Shown: positions 1 through 5,591, numbered from the stretch's first letter. The stretch is 6,386 nt of DNA from Clostridia bacterium (GCA_017452215.1 JAFTMU010000259.1:1-6386), one strand, 5' to 3'. The notes: generated by a model from the sequence alone, not told the origin. Translations and numbers: made by a program.

Positions 1-717
1 GCGTTTGACGAGTGTGTGGAGAATCCCGCAACTCACGAGTATTGCAAGCAGAGCATGGAGCGCACCTATCGCTGGCTGTTGCGTTGCAGAGAGGAAATGG
101 ATCGACTTAACGCCGATCCTGCCACCATCAACCGTCAGCAGATGCTCTTTGGCATCAATCAGGGCGGCACGTATGAGGATCTGCGCATCGAGCACATGAA
201 GATGATCTCGGAGGTCCCCTGTGAAGGCTACGCCATTGGCGGTCTTGCCGTGGGCGAGGAGACCGAGGAGATGTACCGCATTATTGATGCTGTGGAGCCT
301 CATATGCCTAAGGACAAGCCCCGGTATCTCATGGGTGTGGGAACTCCCTGCAACATTTTGGAGGCGATCCATTACGGCGTGGACTTCTTTGATTGCGTCA
401 TGCCCACCCGAAACGCCCGTCACGGCAACGTCTTTACCTGGAACGGAAAGATGAATCTGACCAACGAAAAATACGCTTACGACGACCGTCCCATCGATTC
501 GGGCTGCGATTGCGTCGCCTGCAAGAATTACAGCCGTGCCTATATCCGCCACTTGCTCAAAGCAAAGGAGACGGTGGGCATGACCTTGGCAGTGACCCAC
601 AACCTTTATTTCTATAACAATCTGACAAGAAAGATCCGTGAGGCTCTGGACGGCGGGTACTTTGAAAAATTCTATCAGAAGTATCGCACCATCCTTGGAG
701 AACGTGTGGAGGATTGA
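1..717 (+). CDS. tgt: Queuine/preQ1 tRNA-guanine transglycosylase, 5'-truncated by window edge
   Basis: This enzyme exchanges the wobble guanine of GUN-anticodon tRNAs for the queuosine precursor preQ1, in the cytoplasm. The visible 238 residues start inside the protein at AFDEC, a conserved Tgt segment; full-length Tgt is about 370-380 residues, so roughly the first 140 lie outside the window. Visible hallmarks, in order: the FDEC aspartate, LFGINQGG, GGLAVGE in the base-binding pocket, and FDCVMPTRNARHG, whose Asp is the known covalent nucleophile. The zinc site C-x-C-x2-C is encoded at 505-522, with its His codon at 598-600. The reading frame is open from base 1; an apparent GTG start at 16 is internal. 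It ends with TGA at 715-717. All key C-terminal residues are intact, so the enzyme should be functional. The gene that follows begins 20 bases later with no terminator between, suggesting co-transcription. Identification is secure. Confidence 0.97.
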   Translation, partial: AFDECVENPATHEYCKQSMERTYRWLLRCREEMDRLNADPATINRQQMLFGINQGGTYEDLRIEHMKMISEVPCEGYAIGGLAVGEETEEMYRIIDAVEPHMPKDKPRYLMGVGTPCNILEAIHYGVDFFDCVMPTRNARHGNVFTWNGKMNLTNEKYAYDDRPIDSGCDCVACKNYSRAYIRHLLKAKETVGMTLAVTHNLYFYNNLTRKIREALDGGYFEKFYQKYRTILGERVED

Positions 718-722
718 TCGAC

Positions 723-730
723 GAAGGAGA
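723..730 (+). promoter_or_regulatory. Ribosome binding site fixing the DMT transporter start
   Basis: GAAGGAGA lies 7 bases before ATG 738. An in-frame TTG at 714, overlapping the tgt stop, would add eight residues (MIDEGDTQ) but would place the Shine-Dalgarno inside the coding region, so ATG 738 is preferred. Confidence 0.8.
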
Positions 731-737
731 TACGCAA

Positions 738-1622
738 ATGATCAAAAACAAAACTGCCATGGGTACTTTGATGATCCTTGTGGCGGCATTGCTTTGGAGC
801 AGCAATGCGCCCTTTGTCCGTTGGATCACGCTGGGCCCCTTTACCGTAGCGGCGATCCGCTCACTGATCGCAGGACTATTGCTTCTGGTTTTTCTCAAGC
901 CCAAGCAGATCCGCTTCAACCGTTATTTTTGGGGATTCTTTCTTTGCTTTGTAGGCTTGACGCTTGGTATCATTGTAGCGATCAAGACCACCAGCTCTGC
1001 CATTGCCTTGGGAATGCAATATACAGGGTGCATCTGGCTGTTTTTGCTTTCAAAGCCGAAAAGAAAGGATTTTGCCATTGGGAGGATCTGGCCCATGCTG
1101 CTGCTTTTGTGCGGTGTGGTTGTCTCGATGTTTTCCGAGGCGGAGGGCATTACGCTTCTCGGAAACGTGATCGCCATCAGTACCAGCTTCTCCTTTGCGG
1201 GAATGACCTATTTCGCAAAAAAACTGAATTGTCAAAATCCCATAGGGCTATCCTGTGTGTCGAATTTACTGCTTGCCGTCATTGCTTTGGCGGTCGCCTT
1301 TCTGTTTGAAAGAGAAGACATTACGGGGCTTGTGCAAATACAGTGGACCGAGTGGCTGGTATTGCTGTACCTGGGCGTTTTTCAAATCGGCGCCTCCTAT
1401 GCTCTGTATTATTCCGGCTTGCGGTATACACCCGTCACCACGGCATCCTTACTTTGCCCCTTGGAAATGATCTTAGGTCCTGTATGGACGGCGATCTTTC
1501 TTTCGGAATTTCCCGATACGGTGGGCTTGATCGGATTTTTGATCGTTGTGGTCGGCGTTTTGGGCGAGGCGCTTTTGTCGGTATGGCGCAACAGGAAAGG
1601 GAAGCCTGCGGGCGGCTTATAA
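738..1622 (+). CDS. EamA/DMT-family multi-pass transporter
   Basis: A 294-residue integral membrane protein with the duplicated EamA architecture of the drug/metabolite transporter superfamily: about ten predicted helices in two repeats, roughly residues 9-133 and 140-281. Family-typical segments are LLWSSNAPFVRW in helix 1, AAIRSLIAGLLLL in helix 2, and the second-repeat pattern SYALYYSGLRYTPVTTAS followed by PLEMILGPVWTAIFLSE. Length matches the family norm of about 290-300. Substrate cannot be read from sequence; relatives export amino acids, nucleobases or small metabolites. It sits 20 bases after tgt with its own Shine-Dalgarno but no visible promoter, so it probably shares the tgt transcript. 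The tail is basic (WRNRKGK), consistent with a cytoplasmic C-terminus. A link to queuosine precursor transport is possible from position alone, but known precursor transporters belong to other families, so this is weak. Family call is firm, function open. Confidence 0.92.
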   Translation: MIKNKTAMGTLMILVAALLWSSNAPFVRWITLGPFTVAAIRSLIAGLLLLVFLKPKQIRFNRYFWGFFLCFVGLTLGIIVAIKTTSSAIALGMQYTGCIWLFLLSKPKRKDFAIGRIWPMLLLLCGVVVSMFSEAEGITLLGNVIAISTSFSFAGMTYFAKKLNCQNPIGLSCVSNLLLAVIALAVAFLFEREDITGLVQIQWTEWLVLLYLGVFQIGASYALYYSGLRYTPVTTASLLCPLEMILGPVWTAIFLSEFPDTVGLIGFLIVVVGVLGEALLSVWRNRKGKPAGGL

Positions 1623-1630
1623 GACCTGTA

Positions 1631-1675
1631 AAAAGAGGGGACTCGAATGTGTTTTTCATTTGAGCCTCTTTTTTT
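1631..1675 (+). terminator. Intrinsic terminator of the tgt-DMT transcript
   Basis: The arm at 1631-1638 (AAAAGAGG) pairs with 1665-1672 (CCTCTTTT), and 1642-1649 (CTCGAATG) pairs with 1657-1664 (CATTTGAG) with one G-U pair. GGA at 1639-1641 is left as a bulge and the loop is seven bases. The 3' arm runs into seven consecutive T. It begins eight bases after the transporter stop codon. Confidence 0.85.
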
Positions 1676-1748
1676 GTCCCGATTTTAAATTCCGATGAAC
1701 TAAGCATGAAAAAAAGATTACAAATTGAATATTTTTTTGAAAAAACTG

Positions 1749-1777
1749 TTGACAATTTGTGACAGGGGGTGTAAAAT
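1749..1777 (+). promoter_or_regulatory. Sigma-A-type promoter for the membrane protein gene
   Basis: A perfect -35 TTGACA at 1749-1754 and a -10 TAAAAT at 1772-1777 are separated by exactly 17 bases. Transcription would start near 1784, giving a leader of about 65 bases. A second -10-like TATACT lies at 1779-1784. The upstream stretch has A and T runs that could act as an UP element. Confidence 0.8.
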
Positions 1778-1791
1778 GTATACTGTGGTAA

Positions 1792-1815
1792 AGTATTCAA
1801 TGTGTGTGGAATACT
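1792..1815 (+). promoter_or_regulatory. 5' leader hairpin or operator
   Basis: AGTATTC (1792-1798) and GAATACT (1809-1815) form a perfect 7 bp inverted repeat around a 10-base loop. It lies close to the predicted transcript 5' end and 20 bases before the Shine-Dalgarno. An overlapping ATACT at 1780-1784 could pair alternatively with AGTAT at 1792-1796. It may be an mRNA-stabilising 5' hairpin or a repressor site; the sequence does not distinguish them. Confidence 0.45.
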
Positions 1816-1848
1816 GCCGCAAATAAAATTTTTTGGAGGAAAAACCAA

Positions 1849-3378
1849 ATGTTTCAACTCAACGTACCGAGAAAAACAACGGCTATGATCCAGGTTTGGG
1901 CTTCTATGCTCCTGATCTTGATCGCAGTATTCCTTTGCTTTTCTCCCATGATCACTCTGCAGATCGCAGATCCCGAAATGATCGAAGGCATCAGCGGAAT
2001 GGTCGAGGAAATGACCGGTCAGGACGTAGGCGAGATCCCCACCGAGATCGAGGTCACCTGCCCCAAGCTGCTCGGCAGCATCGGTCTGATCGCAAACTTC
2101 ATCTCTGCTGCTTCCAATCCTGAGGAAGCAAATGCCGAAGAGCTCCAGAAGATGCTGGAGAGCGAGGACGGCAAGAACACCGTTATGATGGTTGCCGCTA
2201 TCGCAAACTCCGTTATGAGCATTTTCGACTTCGGCGGTGAAGAAGGCGAAGAGGGCGGCGATTTCAACATCGTTTCCCTGATCTTCAACGTACTGCTCGT
2301 GCTGGTAGCTACCATCTACATGCTGGGCTTTACCTTGATCTTCCCCTTCATCTTCGTTATCTTTGCTATTATCGCACTGGTAACCGCACTGAAGAACCTG
2401 TCCGATCCCACGATTGCAGCTCCCAAGCTTGCAAAGAGACTGCCCGGACTGATCACTCTTCCCATGATCTTCATGCTCTTCTCCTGCGTGCTTCCCACCA
2501 TGAACTACGGTTGGGGCGCTATGGGCGTTTGGATCGTATGCCTGGTTAGCGTTCTCGTTAACTTCGTTATCTCCAGACTCCGTTCCTACAATGCAGGCGA
2601 TTGGAAGTACCTCACCGTTCTTCAGGGTACCTCCCTCGTTGGTATCGTCGGCTTCATGGTGTTCTTTGTGAACATTCTCAAGGTTGGTGCGTTCAACTCC
2701 TTCATCAACGGTAACTGGGGCAAGTTCTTGCAGAACGTTATCGTAGGTTCTGCAATGGATAAGGATGCAAAGGTTGCTTCCATGTCCTACATCATTGATG
2801 CTGTTATGGTGCTCGTAGCTGTATTCCTGGTGCTCAGCGCTATCGATTACCTCAAGCATTGCGGTCAGCGTATCTCCTGCGCAGTTGCAAGAACCAAGAC
2901 CGGTAAGCTCACCGATACCCACATCGTTCTTGCCGTTGCTATGATGTTCATCTACATCCTTCCCACCATCGTTATGAACTCCCAGAACTACACCGAGGAT
3001 CCCTTTGATGCTTCGGCTGAGAGTGTAGGCTCCTTCCTGGTTCTTTCCGACGCAGGTAAGGCAGCGCTCGATGCAGCTCTGATCGGTCTGATCATCATGC
3101 TGGTAGCCGAGATCGCTCTTATCGTTCTCAAGAAGGTTCTCTGCAAAGAGTCCACCAAGGAGGAGATGGAGCTGGCTATGAGCGGCAATGCTCCTGCTCT
3201 TGCAGTAGCAGAGGCTGAGGCAGTTGAGGAAGCAGTTGCTGAGGAGGCAGTTGCTGAGGAAGCTGCTGTTGAAGAAGCTCCCGCAGCTGAGGAAGCTCCC
3301 GCTGAGGAAGCTGCTGAGGACGTTCCCGCAGTTGCTGATGTTACTGAAGAAGTAGCCGAGGATGCTGAGGAGAAATAA
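1849..3378 (+). CDS. Multi-pass membrane protein with acidic Ala/Glu-rich tail, function unknown
   Basis: I do not recognise the family. ATG 1849 is chosen because GGAGGA (1835-1840) lies 8 bases upstream; a GTG at 1804 in frame would bury that site. The 509 residues contain hydrophobic segments near 14-38, 142-181 (long enough for two helices), 199-217, 221-242, 258-279, 314-333, 356-376 and 407-429. Between the first and second lies an acidic region (39-141) ending in GGEEGEEGGD. After the last helix come LKK and KESTKEE, suggesting the tail is cytoplasmic, then about 60 residues (450-509) almost wholly Ala, Glu, Val and Pro. Codons favour TTC, ATC, AAG, AAC, CTG/CTC and GTT more strongly than neighbouring genes, and promoter and Shine-Dalgarno are near consensus, so high expression is inferred. 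It appears monocistronic, with its own promoter and terminator. No catalytic motif is visible; a structural, transport or envelope role is possible. Confidence 0.85.
   Translation: MFQLNVPRKTTAMIQVWASMLLILIAVFLCFSPMITLQIADPEMIEGISGMVEEMTGQDVGEIPTEIEVTCPKLLGSIGLIANFISAASNPEEANAEELQKMLESEDGKNTVMMVAAIANSVMSIFDFGGEEGEEGGDFNIVSLIFNVLLVLVATIYMLGFTLIFPFIFVIFAIIALVTALKNLSDPTIAAPKLAKRLPGLITLPMIFMLFSCVLPTMNYGWGAMGVWIVCLVSVLVNFVISRLRSYNAGDWKYLTVLQGTSLVGIVGFMVFFVNILKVGAFNSFINGNWGKFLQNVIVGSAMDKDAKVASMSYIIDAVMVLVAVFLVLSAIDYLKHCGQRISCAVARTKTGKLTDTHIVLAVAMMFIYILPTIVMNSQNYTEDPFDASAESVGSFLVLSDAGKAALDAALIGLIIMLVAEIALIVLKKVLCKESTKEEMELAMSGNAPALAVAEAEAVEEAVAEEAVAEEAAVEEAPAAEEAPAEEAAEDVPAVADVTEEVAEDAEEK
3202..3375 (+). 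repeat. Degenerate ~15-bp coding repeat giving an Ala/Glu tail
   Basis: Within the 3' end of the membrane protein gene, units of about 15 bases recur: GCAGTTGCTGAGGAG at 3232-3246, GCAGTTGCTGAGGAA at 3247-3261, then variants at 3262-3276, 3277-3294 (18 bases), 3295-3309 and a shortened unit at 3310-3321. They encode AVAEE-, AAVEE- and APAEE-like blocks. Unit length is a multiple of three, so gains or losses would keep the frame. Confidence 0.75.
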
Positions 3379-3394
3379 TCCTTTACGTTACAAT

Positions 3395-3432
3395 AAAAAA
3401 GCGCTTGCGAAGCAATTCGCAAGCGTTTTTTT
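3395..3432. terminator. Bidirectional intrinsic terminator between convergent genes
   Basis: A perfect 10 bp stem, CGCTTGCGAA (3402-3411) with TTCGCAAGCG (3416-3425), closes a GCAA tetraloop (3412-3415). A run of T follows at 3426-3432 and a run of A precedes at 3395-3400, so each strand has its U-tract. It ends the plus-strand membrane protein gene (stop 3376-3378) and the minus-strand gene, whose TAA at 3431-3433 overlaps the T run. Confidence 0.93.
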
Positions 3433-4039
3433 ATTGTTTCCGAGAGTTAAGCTCCTTGGGATCGATCAAGGGAAGGGCGCAGCCCTCGCAGTGCTCTGTA
3501 TATTGGGAATGTATGCGCCCACAGCTGATGCAGACATAGCCGTGGGGAGCGGTGGGGTTAAGATTGAGAGGGTAGGCAAAGCCGTGAAAGCGCAGGATCT
3601 GCTCGCCTGTTTGATAATAGAGATAGGAGCCTGTTTTTTGTTCAAAGCGCACACGGCGCTTTTTTTGTTTGTCAGTGTGAAGGTGCAAAACCGTGCGGTG
3701 GCGGAAATCGTATGCTACGGTCTCGCTCCCGCTTCCCTCGCCATGCGTGTAGGAGTGGGACAGCCCTGTTCGAAGGATCACCCCCGAGACGGTGGGGTGT
3801 AGGAGCGTTTTGTAAACACGAAAGAGGAAGAAGCCGATGAGGGCGGCGGCAAGCATCCAAAGCGCCAGCTTCCAATCGGTGATCCCACGGTGGAGGGGAT
3901 CCTTTTGATGCCCCGCATTATAGCCCAGCGCCCCAAACAACCAAGCGAGGAGCCAAAGTAGATACAAAGAAAGACGCACGGCGTCTTTTTTTATTGCGTG
4001 CCGTCGCAGAGCGGGGTATTTTTTCAGGGTCGGTTTCAT
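3431..4039 (-). CDS. Two-helix membrane protein with C-terminal zinc ribbon, function unknown
   Basis: A 202-residue protein whose family I do not recognise. After a basic N-terminus (KK, RRH, KK) come two likely membrane helices, about residues 21-40 and 56-77. The remainder is soluble, with a basic patch DKQKKRRVR near 123-131. Near the C-terminus are four cysteines, C170-x2-C173-x10-C184-x2-C187, the spacing of a small treble-clef or zinc-ribbon knuckle, within CISCGR and HCEGC. The strand is chosen because this frame has AAAGGAG 6 bases before its ATG, a consensus promoter and a terminator, and because the overlapping plus-strand frame lacks these. The basic N-terminus and Cys cluster suggest both ends are cytoplasmic. 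Adaptor, sensor or regulatory membrane roles are possible; nothing catalytic is visible. It is transcribed alone, divergently from the ferritin-like gene with 160 bases between the two start codons. Confidence 0.85.
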   Translation of the reverse strand: MKPTLKKYPALRRHAIKKDAVRLSLYLLWLLAWLFGALGYNAGHQKDPLHRGITDWKLALWMLAAALIGFFLFRVYKTLLHPTVSGVILRTGLSHSYTHGEGSGSETVAYDFRHRTVLHLHTDKQKKRRVRFEQKTGSYLYYQTGEQILRFHGFAYPLNLNPTAPHGYVCISCGRIHSQYTEHCEGCALPLIDPKELNSRKQ

Positions 4040-4045
4040 GCGTCT

Positions 4046-4052
4046 CTCCTTT
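4046..4052 (-). promoter_or_regulatory. Ribosome binding site of the zinc-ribbon gene
   Basis: On the minus strand AAAGGAG lies 6 bases upstream of ATG 4039-4037. It supports both the strand and the start. Confidence 0.8.
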
Positions 4053-4068
4053 CTTGAAGCTTTTCTCC

Positions 4069-4097
4069 ATTGTAATACATTTTTTAAAATAAGTCAA
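4069..4097 (-). promoter_or_regulatory. Sigma-A-type promoter of the zinc-ribbon gene
   Basis: Read on the minus strand, the -35 is TTGACT (4097-4092) and the -10 is TACAAT (4074-4069), with a 17-base spacer. The leader would be roughly 25 bases, ending in the AAAGGAG Shine-Dalgarno. Confidence 0.8.
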
Positions 4098-4133
4098 GGG
4101 GTTTTGCTTTTGAAGCTGTTAAAATTCTTATTC

Positions 4134-4160
4134 ACACAGGGAAAAATGGGCGCATAGAAT
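4134..4160 (+). promoter_or_regulatory. Possible promoter of the ferritin-like gene, sporulation-sigma-like
   Basis: No TTGACA/TATAAT pair is seen before the gene. The best -10 candidate is CATAGAAT (4153-4160), close to the CATA-type -10 of sporulation sigma factors E and K. An AC dinucleotide at 4134-4135 lies 17 bases upstream, as in sigma-K promoters. Read as sigma-A it would be TTCACA (4131-4136), 18 bases, TAGAAT (4155-4160). Both readings are weak. Confidence 0.25.
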
Positions 4161-4185
4161 GGGAAGGAACAGAACGATAAGAAAA

Positions 4186-4193
4186 AAAGGAGG
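4186..4193 (+). promoter_or_regulatory. Ribosome binding site of the ferritin-like gene
   Basis: AAAGGAGG, essentially the full anti-16S complement, lies 6 bases before ATG 4200 and fixes the start. Confidence 0.85.
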
Positions 4194-4199
4194 CAGAAC

Positions 4200-4685
4200 A
4201 TGCGCTTTGAATGTGAATCCAACCCCGGTCGAACGCCCCGCTTTCGCCCGCCCATGGAGGGGTGTGTGGCAAGAGACCGCCGACTTGCAAATGCCGTCAA
4301 GATCTGCTACATAGATACCTTTGCATCCATTGCCGCCAATATTTACCGCAGTCTCGTTTCTCTTTCCCGTGACCGTCGGGCGGCGGATCTTTTTGACAGT
4401 ATTGCCGAGGAGGAATTGGAGCATTTCCGTCTCTTGGGAGAGCTGATCCTTGCTCTTGGAGGCGATGCCACTCTGCGTGGGGCAAGAGGAACGTGCATGG
4501 GAGGCACGGGGCATGGGGAAGCGGTGGAATTTTTGGCGGACGAATGTGACGTAAGACAGCGCAATATTGATCGTTACGAGACGCTGATGGGAAGGACCGG
4601 GGATCGGGTAGTGCGATCTGTGCTGGCAAAATTGCTTTCCTCGGAGCGCAGGATCCTGGAAAGATGCGAGCAATTTAACGGATAA
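4200..4685 (+). CDS. Ferritin-like (CotJC/bacterioferritin-type) small protein, possibly metal-site degenerate
   Basis: A 161-residue soluble protein. The central segment, about residues 61-88, has DLFDSIAEEELEHFRLLGE then LILALGGD. It resembles helix 2 of Clostridia ferritin-like domain proteins related to the spore-coat manganese-catalase group, where an E-x-x-H pair binds metal (here E72 and H75). The upstream helix (37-55, ending in NIYRSLVSL) and two C-terminal helices (about 108-130 and 135-158) complete a four-helix layout. Other expected ligands look altered: the first-helix Glu is absent (D39 is the nearest acid) and the last helix has SSERRI where relatives carry a Glu-x-x-His pair. 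A roughly 25-residue Arg/Pro-rich extension precedes the fold. It may therefore be structural or bind metal differently. It is divergent from the zinc-ribbon gene, and no clear terminator follows. The family assignment is from memory of motif style, so moderate. Confidence 0.65.
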   Translation: MRFECESNPGRTPRFRPPMEGCVARDRRLANAVKICYIDTFASIAANIYRSLVSLSRDRRAADLFDSIAEEELEHFRLLGELILALGGDATLRGARGTCMGGTGHGEAVEFLADECDVRQRNIDRYETLMGRTGDRVVRSVLAKLLSSERRILERCEQFNG

Positions 4686-4689
4686 AATC

Positions 4690-4754
4690 TGCTTTTTTAC
4701 TGTAAATGTCGCATATTTGTGTCGCATACGACAAAAAGCAATAAATATGCGACA
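4690..4754. repeat. Nested inverted and direct repeats with TGTCGCATA core
   Basis: TGTCGCATATTT at 4707-4718 is a perfect 12-base inverted match to AAATATGCGACA at 4743-4754. A second TGTCGCATA at 4720-4728 repeats the first exactly 13 bases on, can pair with 4746-4754 too, and forms its own small palindrome TGTCG-CATA-CGACA (4720-4733). TGCTTTTT (4690-4697) is inverted at 4733-4740. No T run follows on the plus strand, so it is not an ordinary terminator. It may be an operator cluster or a switchable RNA structure. Confidence 0.6.
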
Positions 4755-4766
4755 AAATACATTATC

Positions 4767-4795
4767 TTGTGTTCTATTATCTATAAAAAACACAA
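4767..4795. repeat. Inverted repeat upstream of the lipoprotein promoter
   Basis: TTGTGTT (4767-4773) and AACACAA (4789-4795) are perfect 7-base inverted copies, 15 bases apart, in very AT-rich DNA. Chance occurrence is possible in such composition. Confidence 0.35.
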
Positions 4796-4810
4796 AATAA
4801 AGTAAAAAAA

Positions 4811-4830
4811 TTGTCAAAAACTATTGACAA
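4811..4830. promoter_or_regulatory. Possible operator overlapping the -35 box
   Basis: TTGTCAA (4811-4817) and TTGACAA (4824-4830) form a perfect 7-base inverted repeat with a 6-base centre. The right arm contains the whole -35 hexamer of the promoter at 4824, so a dimeric regulator bound here would compete with polymerase. Confidence 0.4.
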
Positions 4831-4852
4831 AATATTGCTGTTTTGATAAAAT
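4824..4852 (+). promoter_or_regulatory. Sigma-A-type promoter of the lipoprotein gene
   Basis: A perfect -35 TTGACA (4824-4829), 17-base spacer and -10 TAAAAT (4847-4852). Transcription would start near 4860, about 27 bases before the start codon. The in-frame TTG of the -35 box could be mistaken for a start codon. Confidence 0.8.
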
Positions 4853-4872
4853 AAAAAAGAGAAGTGTCAAAA

Positions 4873-4879
4873 AAGGAGG
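4873..4879 (+). promoter_or_regulatory. Ribosome binding site deciding the lipoprotein start
   Basis: AAGGAGG lies 7 bases before ATG 4887. The longer frame from TTG 4824 would start inside the promoter -35 and is rejected. Confidence 0.85.
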
Positions 4880-4886
4880 GACGTGG

Positions 4887-5582
4887 ATGTACAGAAGATA
4901 TTACGGCAGAAAGCGCCGAATTCGCATGGGCACATTGCTGCTCCTGATTCTCGTATCCTCGCTCCTTTTGGTTTCTTGCGTGGCGGGCTCCAACGTGCTC
5001 TGGGTCAGAGGTCTCTTGGGCCTCGACGTTGGTGACTACGCCGCAGAGCCTGTGACAAAGGTGTTGGAAAATGATTCCGACACTGCCGCAGAGCTGCGCT
5101 CCACCGTGGAGCTGATCCTGCAAAGCGGCGTGCAGCTGCAAGGCTTTTCGGGGACAGGGGAGGCAGTAGCGCTCTACCGTGACGCTATTCTCAACGGCAT
5201 GCTTCGCTCCTCTTATGCGCTCTACGCAGGGAACCGCCAGGCGCAGAACGCCGTAAAAGAGGCGTATCCTTATATGTGCGCCTCCACTCTGATCTCGAAA
5301 GCGGACTTTGAAAACACCGTATTCCGCTATTTTGGCGGTACGGACGTTTCCCACGAGAGCGGAGAGATGTTTTCTTATCTTGACCGTGCAGGCTTCTACA
5401 CGTCGCCCACGCAGGCACTCAGATTGGGTGCGACTGTTACAGTGATGCGTTTAGAGGAAACCGCACATACATATCGCATGGAGTTCATTCTTTCAAATGT
5501 AGACGAGACCTCGTTGCCCTACACCGCACTGTTTGTCAAGCGGGAGGACGGCACCGCTTATTGGAAGGCATTGGAGACCTGA
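4887..5582 (+). CDS. Predicted lipoprotein or membrane-anchored exported protein, function unknown
   Basis: A 231-residue protein with no family I recognise. The N-terminus is strongly basic (YRRYYGRKRRIR) and is followed by a hydrophobic stretch (residues 15-30) ending in LVSC, which fits a lipobox with C31 as the lipidated residue; if not cleaved, the segment would serve as a signal anchor. The mature part is mixed alpha/beta in character, about 200 residues, with aromatic-rich phrases such as FENTVFRYFGG and, near the C-terminus, a likely beta-rich section (VTVMRLEETAHTYRMEFIL). The end, AYWKALET, looks like a complete domain. No enzymatic motif is seen. It has its own consensus promoter and terminator, so it is monocistronic, and the upstream repeat cluster suggests regulated expression. 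Codon use is unremarkable. The protein is probably on the outer face of the cytoplasmic membrane. Confidence 0.85.
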   Translation: MYRRYYGRKRRIRMGTLLLLILVSSLLLVSCVAGSNVLWVRGLLGLDVGDYAAEPVTKVLENDSDTAAELRSTVELILQSGVQLQGFSGTGEAVALYRDAILNGMLRSSYALYAGNRQAQNAVKEAYPYMCASTLISKADFENTVFRYFGGTDVSHESGEMFSYLDRAGFYTSPTQALRLGATVTVMRLEETAHTYRMEFILSNVDETSLPYTALFVKREDGTAYWKALET

Positions 5583-5591
5583 CCCAATCAT

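Noticed and set aside
1706..1762. Tiny plus-strand frame of 18 residues starting MKKRLQ
   Set aside because: No Shine-Dalgarno, it ends inside the promoter of the next gene and lies after a terminator, so it is probably not transcribed.
1435..2922. Long minus-strand open frame of 495 residues antisense to the membrane protein gene
   Set aside because: It lies opposite a well-supported gene, crosses a terminator and a promoter, is rich in His, Asp, Asn and Gln as expected from reading hydrophobic codons backwards, and no ribosome binding site was noted. The narrow codon use of the real gene explains the lack of stops.
2988..3422. Minus-strand Ser/Ala-rich frame
   Set aside because: It is the antisense of the repetitive Ala/Glu tail; the low complexity is inherited and it runs through the terminator.
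3362..3802. Plus-strand 146-residue frame with hydrophobic stretches
   Set aside because: It begins inside the end of the membrane protein gene, passes through the terminator hairpin and is antisense to the zinc-ribbon gene, which has promoter, Shine-Dalgarno and terminator.
4707..4754. Inverted repeat as an intrinsic terminator for the ferritin-like gene
   Set aside because: The stem is long-looped and is followed by A-rich rather than T-rich sequence on the plus strand, so it lacks the U-tract.
4128..4817. Minus-strand 229-residue frame covering the ferritin-like gene
   Set aside because: No ribosome binding site was noted, the composition looks like noise, and it spans the inverted repeats; the plus-strand gene has a full AAAGGAGG and family motifs.
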